From: Xanthomonas hydrangeae
GTDB taxonomy: Bacteria; Pseudomonadota; Gammaproteobacteria; Xanthomonadales; Xanthomonadaceae
Assembly: GCA_905142475.1 (NCBI GenBank)
Contig: LR990730.1
Coordinates: forward strand, 806,001 to 870,000
Direction: 5' to 3'
DNA length: 64,000 bases
Shown here: piece by piece, positions 1-8,691 of the stretch
How the letters are laid out: the number at the start of each line of letters is the position of its first letter
Numbering within the stretch: the stretch's first letter is position 1
Position numbers and translations under genes: made by a program
The notes under the pieces: generated by a model
What the model saw: the letters and a program-made list of their open reading frames with translations, nothing else
The model's database searches: none
What the model was told of the DNA's origin: nothing

Positions 1-2
1 AG

Positions 3-503
3 GGCGAGCTGCGCGTGCAGCTGCTGGGCAGCGGCACCATCCTGCGCGAGGCCATTGCAGCGGCCGAGCTGCTGGACAAGGACTTCGGCGTCACCGCCGA
101 CATCTGGTCCTGCCCCAGCTTCAACGAAGTGCGCCGCGACGGCTTCGCCGCCGAGCGCTGGAACCGCCTGCACCCGGAGGCCGAACAGCGCAAGCCCTAC
201 GTCACCCAGCTGCTGGAAGGCCGCCAGGGCCCGGCCATCGCCGCAACCGACTACGTGCGCGCCTTCGCCGACCAGATCCGCGCCTTCGTCCCGATGACCT
301 ACACCGTGCTCGGCACGGATGGGTTCGGTCGCTCGGACACGCGTGCGAACCTGCGTCGGTTCTTCGAGGTTGATCGCTACTACATCGCGCATGCGGCGAT
401 TGCCGCGCTCGCCAAGGATGGCAAGATGACGGGCAAGGATGTGGCCCGGGCGATCAAGCAGTACAAGATTGATCCGGAGAAGGCGAATCCTGTTGGGGTT
501 TAA
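3..503 (+). CDS. aceE: Pyruvate dehydrogenase E1 component, C-terminal part (aceE)
   Basis: This is the 3' end of the homodimeric E1 subunit of the pyruvate dehydrogenase complex, which carries out thiamine-diphosphate-dependent decarboxylation of pyruvate in the cytoplasm. About 166 residues are visible. The frame is open from the left edge of the window, so the 5' part (family length about 890 residues) lies outside. Recognisable C-terminal sequence includes LLGSGTILREA, ADIWSCPSFNE, the YTVLGTDGFGRSDTR segment and the final FFEVDRYYIAHAA helix. It is followed closely by a strong terminator, so it ends its transcription unit, and the accessory block begins just after it. Identification rests on recognising the conserved sequence and is secure; only the partial extent limits it. 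Confidence 0.95.
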   Translation, partial: GELRVQLLGSGTILREAIAAAELLDKDFGVTADIWSCPSFNEVRRDGFAAERWNRLHPEAEQRKPYVTQLLEGRQGPAIAATDYVRAFADQIRAFVPMTYTVLGTDGFGRSDTRANLRRFFEVDRYYIAHAAIAALAKDGKMTGKDVARAIKQYKIDPEKANPVGV

Positions 504-522
504 CTAGTAAATAGGCGCAGCC

Positions 523-553
523 AATAGGGCGACCCAAGGGTCGCCCTATTCCT
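523..553 (+). terminator. Rho-independent terminator after aceE
   Basis: A perfect 12-bp stem (AATAGGGCGACC at 523-534 pairing with 539-550) with a 4-nt loop CAAG is followed by CCTTTG. It sits 20 nt beyond the aceE stop codon. The T tract is short, but the stem is strong. Confidence 0.8.
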
Positions 554-634
554 TTGCGAAGAAATTTTATATGCTGAGACAGCTGGCAACCTCGCCTGCA
601 GCTGCCCTATCTCAGCGAAACGAAGAGACGTAGG

Positions 635-1711
635 ATGGCTCGAAACACGTGTCAAATGGTCGCCTCCTCAGAGTGCGTATCCGCCCCATCAGGGCAGCCC
701 AAAAGCTTTCCTAAGAGCCTGGGTGATGTCGTCAGCATTTTCTGTGGTGCTGGCGGCCTCGACTTGGGCTTCGAGCAATGCGGGTTCAACGTTCCGACTG
801 CCTACGATATTCGTGCATCCAGCATCGATTCATACAATGCGAATAGACACGGTGCACTCGGCGGACATGTCGCAGACGTGCGAAGCCTGACTGTCGGACA
901 AATTCAGAATGACGCTGCAATAGCGAATTTCGCACCAATTGGACTGATTGGCGGCCCGCCGTGCCAGAGCTTTAGTGGTGCGAATACAGTCGATAAATTT
1001 GATGATCCTCGTCACTCCTTGCCCGAGCAATATGCGCGATTGGTACATGAGCTAAACCTAGCCTCGCCGCTGCATTTCTTCGCATTCGAGAATGTCGTTG
1101 GCCTTGTCGGGCCAAAGCACGCCCACGTATTTGAAAAACTAAAAAAGGACTTGGAGGAGGAGTTCAACCTGAGCGAAGTAATTCTTGATGCTCATGATTT
1201 TGGACTTCCGCAACATAGAAGGCGGGTTATTGTTGTAGGGTTCAATAAGTCCATCTATGGAGAGCTCCGCTGGATTCCGCCTGAGCCTACTGCTGTCAGG
1301 GCGACGGTGAGAGATGCGATTGGTGATCTTCCGGAGCCTGTGCACTTTGAACGAAGCATGTCTCAGGATGCGATTCCTTTCCATCCCAATCACTGGTGCA
1401 TGAAACCAAAATCGGAAAAATTTAAGAACGGTCAGATGAGCGTGGGTAGCAAGAATAGGCGGTGCTTCAAAGTTCTAAGTTGGCATGAGCCTAGTCCGAC
1501 CGTCGCCTATGGCAACAGAGAAGTCCACGTGCATCCTGGGCAGCACCGGAGATTAAGCGTGCTTGAAGCAATGAAGCTTCAGGGGTTTCCTGAGCATTTC
1601 ATTTTGAAAGGGACATTATCGTCTCAAATCACCCAGGTCAGTGAAGCTGTGCCTCCTCCGCTTGCTTTTGTCATTGCAGAATCGATCAAGGAGCAACTTA
1701 AGCTGTCTTGA
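635..1711 (+). CDS. DNA (cytosine-5)-methyltransferase
   Basis: This 358-residue protein is a C5-cytosine DNA methyltransferase that transfers a methyl group from SAM to cytosine in a specific DNA site. Motif I is FCGAGGLDLGF (residues about 36-46). Motif IV is GGPPCQSFS with the catalytic Cys at about residue 110. Motif VI is ENVVGL, motif VIII QHRRRVIVVG, and the C-terminal motifs IX/X (PSPTVAYGNREVHV, LSVLEAMKLQGFP) are present. The target-recognition region between VIII and IX is short. Base composition is clearly less GC-rich than in aceE, suggesting horizontal acquisition. The gene precedes a GHKL ATPase gene and an unknown gene on the same strand and probably provides self-protection for a restriction-like system. 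No conventional restriction endonuclease is adjacent in the same orientation. The recognition sequence cannot be read from the protein. Confidence 0.93.
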   Translation: MARNTCQMVASSECVSAPSGQPKSFPKSLGDVVSIFCGAGGLDLGFEQCGFNVPTAYDIRASSIDSYNANRHGALGGHVADVRSLTVGQIQNDAAIANFAPIGLIGGPPCQSFSGANTVDKFDDPRHSLPEQYARLVHELNLASPLHFFAFENVVGLVGPKHAHVFEKLKKDLEEEFNLSEVILDAHDFGLPQHRRRVIVVGFNKSIYGELRWIPPEPTAVRATVRDAIGDLPEPVHFERSMSQDAIPFHPNHWCMKPKSEKFKNGQMSVGSKNRRCFKVLSWHEPSPTVAYGNREVHVHPGQHRRLSVLEAMKLQGFPEHFILKGTLSSQITQVSEAVPPPLAFVIAESIKEQLKLS

Positions 1712-1840
1712 AGTAATTCTAGTCCTGTGCGCTTCGTAAATCCGTATGCATAGAGGGATTTATGATTTGGCTGTGCAAGAGGTTTGCTGGCTTCTGGTAA
1801 ACTCCAGACGTCTACGATTAGTCTGCCAATGGAGTGGGTT

Positions 1841-3862
1841 ATGGCGAACGATGTGAATGACCAGGATGTAGAAGTAGGTTTTATTGAAGATCAGATTGCG
1901 CTTGCAACCTATTTGTCTGATCCAAGTGCTGTTGGTAAGCCTGTTCGCACTTACCTCCAGGCAAGTGATCGAGTAATTGCGAGGGTTACAGACGGTATAT
2001 ATAGGGAGCCAGCATCGGCACTACGAGAGTTGATATCTAACGCTTGGGATGCGGATGCAACCCAAGTAACGATTCTCACCGATGCGCCGCGGTTTGGAAG
2101 GGTCTATGTTCGAGACGACGGTAATGGCATGTCGTTCGATACGCTCTCTCATCTTGTAAAAAATATTGGTGGTAGCGCTAAGAGAAGCGCCAAGGGCGAG
2201 GAGCTCGGGGTTACAGGCGACGACGTGGACAAGTCGCCTGGAGGCCGGCAACTGATTGGAAAGATTGGTATTGGTCTCTTTTCCATTAGTCAGCTTGCCC
2301 GGCGATTCAGAATTGTCACAAAGGTGAAAGGTCAGAGCTATCGATTGATTGCAGAGATATCGCTCAGGACCTATACAGAGGATGGGACGGAGCTAGATCA
2401 CGCGTCTGCCGAGAGTGATGACGAATACATCAGCGGCATCGTCGAAATTGTCAGTCAGTCGGTGGAGGACATAGATTCTCACGGGACGGACCTAATCCTT
2501 GAGGATGTGAAGCCTCGCGTTCGAGATCTGCTGAGAGATTCTGATCGGTGGCAGCAAGTATTCGAGCGTGAACGTGCTGAAGAGTCCGGCGATAGAGAGA
2601 CTGCAAAAGCAATTCGGGTTCAGCAACCGTTGTTCCACTCCGGTTGGATTGGAGCATCGTCTCCGGGGCGGGCATCAACAGTGGAGGTTGCCCCCAATTT
2701 GCCGTGGACTGAAGATACGGATCCCAGCGAGAGAATGGCCGCGCTGATGGATGCTGTTGAGAAACAGGGAGGCAAAAAAGACCGGCCTGATCTCGCAGCG
2801 ACGCTTGACTCGTATTTGAATATGCTTTGGACGCTAGGGTTGTCCGCGCCAGTTAGGTATGTTGACCAGCATCCATTCGACTTAGAGGCGTCTGAAAAAT
2901 TCGATCTCTATTGGATATCAAATGAAGCGAAGGGACAGGCAACGCAGATAAAGATGCACGATGGTGAGACAGTCAGGCAAGCTGTCAAGACACGTGGCCC
3001 TGGGAATAAGACGTTAGTGGACGGGCTTGCACAGGCTGGCGGCGGCTTCCGAGTATTTATTGATTCGGTGGAGATTAAGCATCCTGTTCGATTCAACTAT
3101 ATTCCCGCCGGCGAAAAAAATCTTACCAAGTCTCTGCTCTTCGTGGGTAGCTATAACCCCGATCTAAGCAAAATATCGGCAGATCGGCGAGGTGGTGGAC
3201 TGTCACTTGAGGGCTACGCTTTCTGGACTGGAAGAATCGTCCCGAAAGAGAATAATGGTGTGCTGATTCGAATACGCGGAGCAAGTGGTGCCACCTTTGA
3301 TCCAACCTTCTTCAGCTACCAGGTTTCCGAGCTGACTCGCCTTCGCCAGATCACGTCCGAGATTTTCATTCAGCGGGGTCTAGATGCGGCGCTTAACATC
3401 GATCGAGAGTCTTTCAATTTCTCTCATCCGCACGTTCAGCTCGTGGCGGGCTGGGTCCAACGTTCTGTTCGGCAGCTGACCAATAAGCATAAAGATTTAG
3501 CTTCAAAGCTGAGGAAAGAACGAATTGGTACAAAGGCAGCGGCCGAAATTGGCGCGCTTGATCAATTCGTCAGGACGGTATGGAGCGAAAAGCAGTCGGA
3601 TGATCTGCCGCCTGAGGTGACATTTGCCGATGATATCGGAGTGAAAAGCGCGAGAGGAATGGGTAATGTCGCGTTGCATAGAACGACATTGACCTCTGTA
3701 AAAGCACTTCAGCAAATGCCAGGAGAGCAGGGGGCTAGCAAAGTGGCTGCGCTCGTCCAGGTGCTACTAGCTTACGACGTTCTGCAGGGGCTCGAGTACT
3801 CGGAACAGGAGGAGCTGATAGCGGCCATATTGCACGTATTCTATGGAGTGGAATCGAAATGA
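1841..3862 (+). CDS. GHKL (MutL/MORC/Hsp90-type) ATPase of a restriction-like module
   Basis: A 673-residue protein with an N-terminal GHKL ATPase domain. The helix with the Mg-binding Asn is in ELISNAWDADA (residues about 62-72). The nucleotide-binding turn DDGNGM is at about 91-96. A glycine-rich lid, GKIGIGL, is at about 140, followed by SQLARRF. The remaining two thirds carries no domain I recognise. ATG 1841 was chosen because GGAG lies 6 nt upstream; in-frame TTG 1784 and ATG 1829 are alternatives. The gene overlaps the next one by 4 nt (ATGA), so the two are translationally coupled. MutL/MORC-like GHKL ATPases encoded beside C5-methyltransferases are known components of restriction-modification-like systems (Iyer, Abhiman and Aravind, on MutL homologues in R-M systems). 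By inference this is the ATP-driven DNA-engaging subunit. The function of the C-terminal half is unknown. Confidence 0.85.
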   Translation: MANDVNDQDVEVGFIEDQIALATYLSDPSAVGKPVRTYLQASDRVIARVTDGIYREPASALRELISNAWDADATQVTILTDAPRFGRVYVRDDGNGMSFDTLSHLVKNIGGSAKRSAKGEELGVTGDDVDKSPGGRQLIGKIGIGLFSISQLARRFRIVTKVKGQSYRLIAEISLRTYTEDGTELDHASAESDDEYISGIVEIVSQSVEDIDSHGTDLILEDVKPRVRDLLRDSDRWQQVFERERAEESGDRETAKAIRVQQPLFHSGWIGASSPGRASTVEVAPNLPWTEDTDPSERMAALMDAVEKQGGKKDRPDLAATLDSYLNMLWTLGLSAPVRYVDQHPFDLEASEKFDLYWISNEAKGQATQIKMHDGETVRQAVKTRGPGNKTLVDGLAQAGGGFRVFIDSVEIKHPVRFNYIPAGEKNLTKSLLFVGSYNPDLSKISADRRGGGLSLEGYAFWTGRIVPKENNGVLIRIRGASGATFDPTFFSYQVSELTRLRQITSEIFIQRGLDAALNIDRESFNFSHPHVQLVAGWVQRSVRQLTNKHKDLASKLRKERIGTKAAAEIGALDQFVRTVWSEKQSDDLPPEVTFADDIGVKSARGMGNVALHRTTLTSVKALQQMPGEQGASKVAALVQVLLAYDVLQGLEYSEQEELIAAILHVFYGVESK

Positions 3863-5058
3863 CTCAAGTTGACCCAAACGGACACGGGGTGGATCGCTTG
3901 GACGAGTCTGACCTGGAGAACGTGTACGGAGAGGCCGCGGAACGCGGAGGAGTTGAAGCGCTCGTAGCTTCAAGGAAACGCGCCGATTTCAAGCCCTGGC
4001 ATCATCCTGTAAAGCAGTTTGTCCGAGAGAGGCAATGGCTGGCGCAAGTTGAGCGGCTAGGAAAGGCTGTCGGGAGCGATCTCGGTTATCTATCTCTTCC
4101 TGGGGAAGATATGTTTGATGTCCGGCTTATAGGTGAGTCACTGAAGCGAACGGGCGGAAAAGTTCGGCTGCTGGGTTTTAATTCGCGGAGGCCTGAAGCG
4201 GGAGATGTTGGGAATCAGCTAAATTCAGAGTCAGTTCTACGCCAAGATAAAATAATAACGGATGACTCTCGAATGTTGCCAGATAGATTGCAGGACATCG
4301 CGGAGAAGCGATCCCATGTTCAGGGAATCATGGCGACTTATGGAAAGTTTGATGTCGTCAATATCGACCTTTGTGATCATCTTGGGGCAGAGACCGTCGG
4401 CCCAAGTATCTTTGAGGTGATCGAAAAAATCGTTTTGCATCAGCGCGGATTTACTACCCCGTGGTTGTTTATGCTTACCACGAGAGTGCATCCGGATTTT
4501 CTTGGGGGAGCGGAAGATAAATTTCTGCATCCATTGCGTAAAAATATTGAACTTGGGCCGGAGTTTTCAGATAAACTGGCCGAGCTAATTGGCGTTGATG
4601 TCTGCGTTGCAGAAAATGTCGATCGATATTTTAAGATTAATGGTGATCCCCTATTAAAGATATTCGCGGTTGGGTTAGGTAAGTACCTTCTTCATCTGCT
4701 TCACAATCAAGTTCAAGATCCTGCTTCGGTCGAGCTGTCCAGTTGTTGCGGCTACAGGGTTGAGGCCGAGCATCTAGATATGCTTTCAGTTGTGTTTAGA
4801 GTCACGCCAAAGGAAAAGGTCATCATTCCAGCAGCCCAAGTTGCCGATATAGCGATTCCGGCGATTGAAATGGCCAGCGCGATACAGATCGTCCGTAAAG
4901 CGGGAGCTACGGTAGACGTAGACCTTGTGCTGCAGGATCGTGATACTCTTGTCGAATATGTGGAAAAAACAGAATCGCTTTTGGCTGCGGGAAACTACGA
5001 TGTCTCGAGGTACCGTGATTGGCTCGCAACGCTTGGATTTCGCGCGCGCGTTGTGTAG
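3859..5058 (+). CDS. Unknown protein coupled to the GHKL ATPase; possible Rossmann-like fold
   Basis: A 399-residue protein whose start overlaps the stop of the GHKL ATPase gene (ATGA), so the two products are probably made in fixed ratio and may form a complex. I do not recognise a family. The middle resembles a Rossmann/SAM-methyltransferase-like layout: YLSLPGEDMFD (about 75-85), a strand ending VRLLGFNSRR, then FDVVNIDLCDHLG (about 165-177) and the strand PWLFMLTTRVHP. No metal-binding cluster or classical nuclease motif is evident, and there is no signal peptide or membrane segment. Composition is lower in GC than the core genes, like its two upstream neighbours. It is the best candidate for the effector or specificity subunit of the module, but that is inference from position. 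Confidence 0.75.
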   Translation: MTQVDPNGHGVDRLDESDLENVYGEAAERGGVEALVASRKRADFKPWHHPVKQFVRERQWLAQVERLGKAVGSDLGYLSLPGEDMFDVRLIGESLKRTGGKVRLLGFNSRRPEAGDVGNQLNSESVLRQDKIITDDSRMLPDRLQDIAEKRSHVQGIMATYGKFDVVNIDLCDHLGAETVGPSIFEVIEKIVLHQRGFTTPWLFMLTTRVHPDFLGGAEDKFLHPLRKNIELGPEFSDKLAELIGVDVCVAENVDRYFKINGDPLLKIFAVGLGKYLLHLLHNQVQDPASVELSSCCGYRVEAEHLDMLSVVFRVTPKEKVIIPAAQVADIAIPAIEMASAIQIVRKAGATVDVDLVLQDRDTLVEYVEKTESLLAAGNYDVSRYRDWLATLGFRARVV

Positions 5059-5198
5059 CTAATTATTTTAAATTTGAACTGACATCTGAGATCTGGATCA
5101 AATTCAGCGGAGGAAGGTCGATGTGCCACTGCCAACCGCACATCGATCGGTTCCACTTTAAGGAAATTTTACTCACTCAATTTTCCAGGGATGCTGGA

Positions 5199-5258
5199 AT
5201 AACGGGGTCACGTTGAATTTCGATCGCTAGCGCTCAGTTTGCGTAGCTGATGGGCACG
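5199..5258 (-). repeat. Degenerate copy of a REP-associated transposase 3' end
   Basis: On the minus strand this segment aligns with the end of the adjacent transposase remnant. Both have CCC(A/G)CTCATC-like sequence, then C(T/C)ACGCAA, then a G(A/T)AACNTGACNCCGTTAT tail. The tail (GTGACCCCGTTAT here, CTGACTCCGTTAT in the neighbour) looks like the sequence found just beyond such genes. No coding capacity remains. Confidence 0.4.
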
Positions 5259-5287
5259 AAGCTGGTGGCGGCTCAGGTTGTTGTCTG

Positions 5288-5500
5288 ATAACGGAGTCAG
5301 GTTCACTTATCAGTCGACGGTGTTCGGCTTGCGTGGCCGATGAGCGGGCCTGACTCCTGCAAAGCGGCATGTCTTGGCGTCGACTATCGCGCGGAAGGCA
5401 TCGTGGCCAAGGGCGCGCTGCTCCTATAGATGAAGGCGGATGCTGGTGAGCAGTTCGTCCGACAGGGCTTCATCGAGCAGGGCATGGTCGGCGTTGGATC
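5288..5500 (-). pseudogene. C-terminal remnant of a REP-associated (Y1/RAYT-type) transposase
   Basis: Read on the minus strand, one frame gives SNADHALLDEALSDEL, then LLTSIRLHL, an in-frame TAG at 5424-5426, and then EQRALGHDAFRAIVDAKTCR followed by RFAGVRPAHRPRKP and a stop at 5310-5312. The second half resembles the C-terminus of REP-associated tyrosine transposases as I remember them (the RALG-x-DAF segment). The Y1 catalytic region is absent. It lies between two converging defence modules, a typical place for junk from past insertions. The rest of 5059-5561 shows no intact gene. Confidence 0.5.
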
Positions 5501-5561
5501 GCTCAATCGGGCCGTTGCTAAGCGCAAGCCTGCAGAGATGTGGCGTCGGTGCGGAGTGTCC

Positions 5562-6437
5562 CTAGAGGGCTTCTAAAACTGGATCGTCGTTGCCTCTTCC
5601 CGACCTGGTCATTTGTTGGAAAAGCCAAGCTGAAGTATGTGGTGCGAGAAGACCGCCAACAAAGATCGAGGACCAATTGTTGAGGCTCTCATAGCTATCG
5701 TCGAGTGTAGCAAGCTCGCGCTCAAGTATTTGGATTAGGGAGCCGTGGGAGTGTGGTGTGATTTTGAGGTCGCGGATGATGGTGCTTGGCTTACGCATCA
5801 GTTTGGCCCAGTCACGACGTAACGCCTTCTTCAAGCCTGTCCGAAGCACTACCTTATCGATGTGGAACTGGACGGACCCAAACTCTGGATGAGCGAGAGG
5901 AAGTTTGTTGAATATCCTAAGGGATGGAGCCTTCTCGTGGTCGTTGAAGACGCACCCGATTAGGCGCTGTGAGAGGATGGCGTCGAAGTAGGGGTGAAGT
6001 ATTCTGGACCCATCAGAAGACTTGAAAGTGCTCTTCCGCTTCGAATTGCATAAGCATGCGGGGACGAGATTGCGGGAGTACAGGCTAAACTCCGGAAAGT
6101 ACTCCTTTGGCATAAGATGATCGAGAGTGCCGCAAGACGGCGATCCACACATTGGACAAGTGAGTGCTTCTGCATATTCCCGAAGAACGGGGATGTAATC
6201 GTGGGACTTTGGCGGGTGATCATAGTGAGCGATAAGTCGCTTCGCTAGTGTTGCATGAAGCCCGATTGGCTCAATTGCTGCGGGGCCTCCCAGGAAGTAC
6301 TGGAGGTACCGTTGGTAAGCAATCGTGATCTCGGCAATCTTGCTCTTCAGTTCCGGGTAGCTGCCTGCCTTCCTATTCCTAGCCAAGGCTCTGAGCTGCA
6401 TTCCATCCTGAACTAGTTGATAGCTAAATGGTCTCAA
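5562..6437 (-). CDS. ptuB: HNH endonuclease, Septu-type PtuB-like
   Basis: A 291-residue protein with a zinc-ribbon HNH nuclease core: CPMC at residues 94-97, then CGTLDHLMPKEYFP with the D-H pair at about 106-107, and RNLVPACLCNSKRKS with the HNH Asn at about 123 and the C-x-C-N-x-K end. This arrangement (C-x2-C, DH-LPK-like, NLVP-C-CN-K) is that of PtuB, the nuclease of Septu anti-phage systems. Translation starts at TTG 6437, overlapping the stop of the upstream ATPase (TTGA), with a GGTGA ribosome-binding sequence just before it. Tight coupling to an ABC-type ATPase gene supports the Septu assignment. It is expected to cut nucleic acid during phage infection, held and licensed by the ATPase. 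Confidence 0.85.
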   Translation of the reverse strand: MRPFSYQLVQDGMQLRALARNRKAGSYPELKSKIAEITIAYQRYLQYFLGGPAAIEPIGLHATLAKRLIAHYDHPPKSHDYIPVLREYAEALTCPMCGSPSCGTLDHLMPKEYFPEFSLYSRNLVPACLCNSKRKSTFKSSDGSRILHPYFDAILSQRLIGCVFNDHEKAPSLRIFNKLPLAHPEFGSVQFHIDKVVLRTGLKKALRRDWAKLMRKPSTIIRDLKITPHSHGSLIQILERELATLDDSYESLNNWSSIFVGGLLAPHTSAWLFQQMTRSGRGNDDPVLEAL

Positions 6438-8068
6438 AGCTTTTCACCTTTTTCTTCGAACTCGTCGCGGATCGCCCCCAGCAACTCAATAGATAGCTCA
6501 TCCTTGTACGCCTCATAGATTTTCTTCCAACTAGAACCTTGGGAGAGGATTCGAGCCTTGAGCTGAATGGCAAGTTTTGACTCGTCCTCCTCGCCAAAGA
6601 CAAAACGAGAAATAGCACCGACATCTGCGCCAAATGTTCTTAACCGAGGCTTCGTAATCTCGGTAAGGCCATTCGTTCGATTGATCACGATGACCTGCTC
6701 TCTAAAGACCTCTCTAACAAAATACGCAGAGTGGGTGGCGATGATTGCTGAAGATCCTGTTAATCGGAGAGTCCGCTCTAGTAACGCACAGAATGAACTA
6801 ATCAGGTTGGGATGAAGGTGGGTCTCAGGCTCGTCAAGAAGTATTAACGAGCCATTCTCGACGCATTCGCAGAGTTGGGCGGAAAACGTTATGAATGAAA
6901 CTTCGCCACTGCTTAGCGGTAATGACTTCCCATTGATCACCCTGACGGGCGCAGCCGCACGATCAATTCTAGACAATCTCTTTAGATTGTGCATCGTCGT
7001 GCCTGCACGAAGTTCACTGAGAGGTATGGGGTCGCCGGAGTGGACACGAACGCCAAGCTGTTCATGCTCGGTTAGGGCCTGTAGAGAGGACTTAAAAAGG
7101 TTAAGTCTTGTTTCTCCTGCTATATTCTTATCCGAGCTGGCCAATCTAATAATAACTTCACTAGGTCGGCGATCGCGTGGCTGATGGCTTGATCTGTTTA
7201 AAGAGTATTTTCGATACCAAGTGTTGTAATTGCCGTTCTCCTTGGGAAAAGATGATGCAGCTTCGCCAGATGGTGAAAATGCAATGAGCCGACTAACCTG
7301 TGGACGTGCCCCCGCTTCATCAAGCAATGCTTTTCCTGAAGTTAGTAGGCTTCGGGCAATATTATGAAGCGCTTGAGATTTTCCGACACCATTCTTGCCT
7401 ATTACAATTGATATCCGTCGCGGAAGTACATCGCTATGGTCAAATCGTAGTTTTATGGAGTGTGAGTTTAATGAGTTCGCGATTTTGAATGTTAGATGCC
7501 AGGAGGTTGCAGGCTTGGTTACAAGTTCATGATTTAATCCCCTGATAACATGGCCGGCATTATATAGGGCAAAGTGGGACTCTGAGTCCCTCATGAAAGA
7601 TATGTTGAATGCGTCCTCCTTCATGGCCTCGCGTAACCAAGAGGAATTTGGCTTGAAATGATACCAACACGCGAGATCACGTGCAGCTAGTAGCGCCTTT
7701 TTTACGAACTTAGGTCCAAAGTGACCTACCAACTCTCGGTAGTACTCCATTCCAGGCAGCATTGCGAAGTACTTGAAGTTTTCCGCTGGCAGTAACTCTG
7801 AAGACGACTCGACAAGCTGAATGAGACGGGTTCTACCATTTTTTTGAGCTGCGTCTTTGCCATAGAAGCCCACAAGTGCGGGCAGGCTGAGAAGATTTGT
7901 ACCATTCCAGACGTGAAAATCGGCGCGTATCTGCAGCCCATAGTCATCCCAGTCATTACTTGATGGAGAAATATGCACGAACGGGCGACCCTTTTGCCCG
8001 CGTTTTGGCCGAGTGCGGGAAAAATATACGGGTAAGCTCGGATTTGAAGTGGGCGAAGGGCTGTTCAT
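6434..8068 (-). CDS. ptuA: AAA/ABC-type ATPase, Septu-type PtuA-like
   Basis: A 544-residue SMC/ABC-like ATPase. Walker A is GKNGVGKS at residues 224-231. An ABC signature-like LSSGEVSF, Walker B with D-loop (SLILLDEPETHLHP) and an H-loop-like IIATHSAYF follow in the C-terminal half. An N-terminal extension of about 200 residues precedes the P-loop and contains no motif I recognise. It is the first gene of a two-gene operon with the HNH nuclease, the stop and start codons overlapping. PtuA-PtuB pairs form Septu complexes in which the ATPase controls the nuclease. The composition is AT-richer than the core genes, suggesting transfer. A retron-associated ATPase would look similar, but I see no reverse transcriptase nearby. 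Confidence 0.85.
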   Translation of the reverse strand: MNSPSPTSNPSLPVYFSRTRPKRGQKGRPFVHISPSSNDWDDYGLQIRADFHVWNGTNLLSLPALVGFYGKDAAQKNGRTRLIQLVESSSELLPAENFKYFAMLPGMEYYRELVGHFGPKFVKKALLAARDLACWYHFKPNSSWLREAMKEDAFNISFMRDSESHFALYNAGHVIRGLNHELVTKPATSWHLTFKIANSLNSHSIKLRFDHSDVLPRRISIVIGKNGVGKSQALHNIARSLLTSGKALLDEAGARPQVSRLIAFSPSGEAASSFPKENGNYNTWYRKYSLNRSSHQPRDRRPSEVIIRLASSDKNIAGETRLNLFKSSLQALTEHEQLGVRVHSGDPIPLSELRAGTTMHNLKRLSRIDRAAAPVRVINGKSLPLSSGEVSFITFSAQLCECVENGSLILLDEPETHLHPNLISSFCALLERTLRLTGSSAIIATHSAYFVREVFREQVIVINRTNGLTEITKPRLRTFGADVGAISRFVFGEEDESKLAIQLKARILSQGSSWKKIYEAYKDELSIELLGAIRDEFEEKGEKL

Positions 8069-8208
8069 GAAGTGAAGATGGTTTTGTATGCGTGTTTAAG
8101 AATTATTTGCGCTGACTTTCGGATAAGCCTTGCTTTTAGGTTAAATACGTTGGGGTTACACAAATCAGGTCACTTCGCGTGGGTTACAGAAAGAGGGAAT
8201 GGGGGTAA

Positions 8209-8595
8209 TTAGCAGGAATGTCGGCCTGATCGTCCATGTTGCGCCTGAGTCGGGACAGAGCGGTCGCCCTGTCGCTGACTCACTTTTGAGTGCGGCTCAT
8301 ATGACTCCCATATCTCCGACAGGTCCATCAGTGCCTGGCTGCAGTGCGGGTGACTCAGGGCGGTGCGAATGACATGAGCAGGTAACAGTTGCCCATAGAG
8401 ATGGCGGACGGTGACCTCAAGCCAGAGATCGTCATCTGCGCGCTTGGGGTCCCAGTGCTCAAGGAATTCCCGTCGATGTTGGCTTCGCCTGCCATGAAGA
8501 TCGAAGAGACCGCGCGTTGCATAAATCATGAGCGCGAACAACACGATTGGGATGAGTAGGCCAGGGCCACCGGCAGCGATCATATCTTTGAACAT
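8209..8595 (-). CDS. Small single-pass membrane protein, unknown
   Basis: A 128-residue protein with one N-terminal hydrophobic segment (GLLIPIVLFALMIYATRGL, about residues 10-28) and a charged, probably cytoplasmic remainder rich in His and Arg. I recognise no family. It lies 96 nt after the PD-(D/E)XK-like gene on the same strand and upstream of the Septu pair, so it may share a transcript with the nuclease gene. The last 25 residues are low in hydrophobics and could be a frameshifted tail. Confidence 0.5.
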   Translation of the reverse strand: MFKDMIAAGGPGLLIPIVLFALMIYATRGLFDLHGRRSQHRREFLEHWDPKRADDDLWLEVTVRHLYGQLLPAHVIRTALSHPHCSQALMDLSEIWESYEPHSKVSQRQGDRSVPTQAQHGRSGRHSC

Positions 8596-8691
8596 TCACG
8601 CGTCCTCAGTAAGCGTGAAAATCACGATGATCTGCAGACGAGCGGAAGCCAGATCGGAAGATGTCATGCATTTCAAATGCCGAGTCCATGA

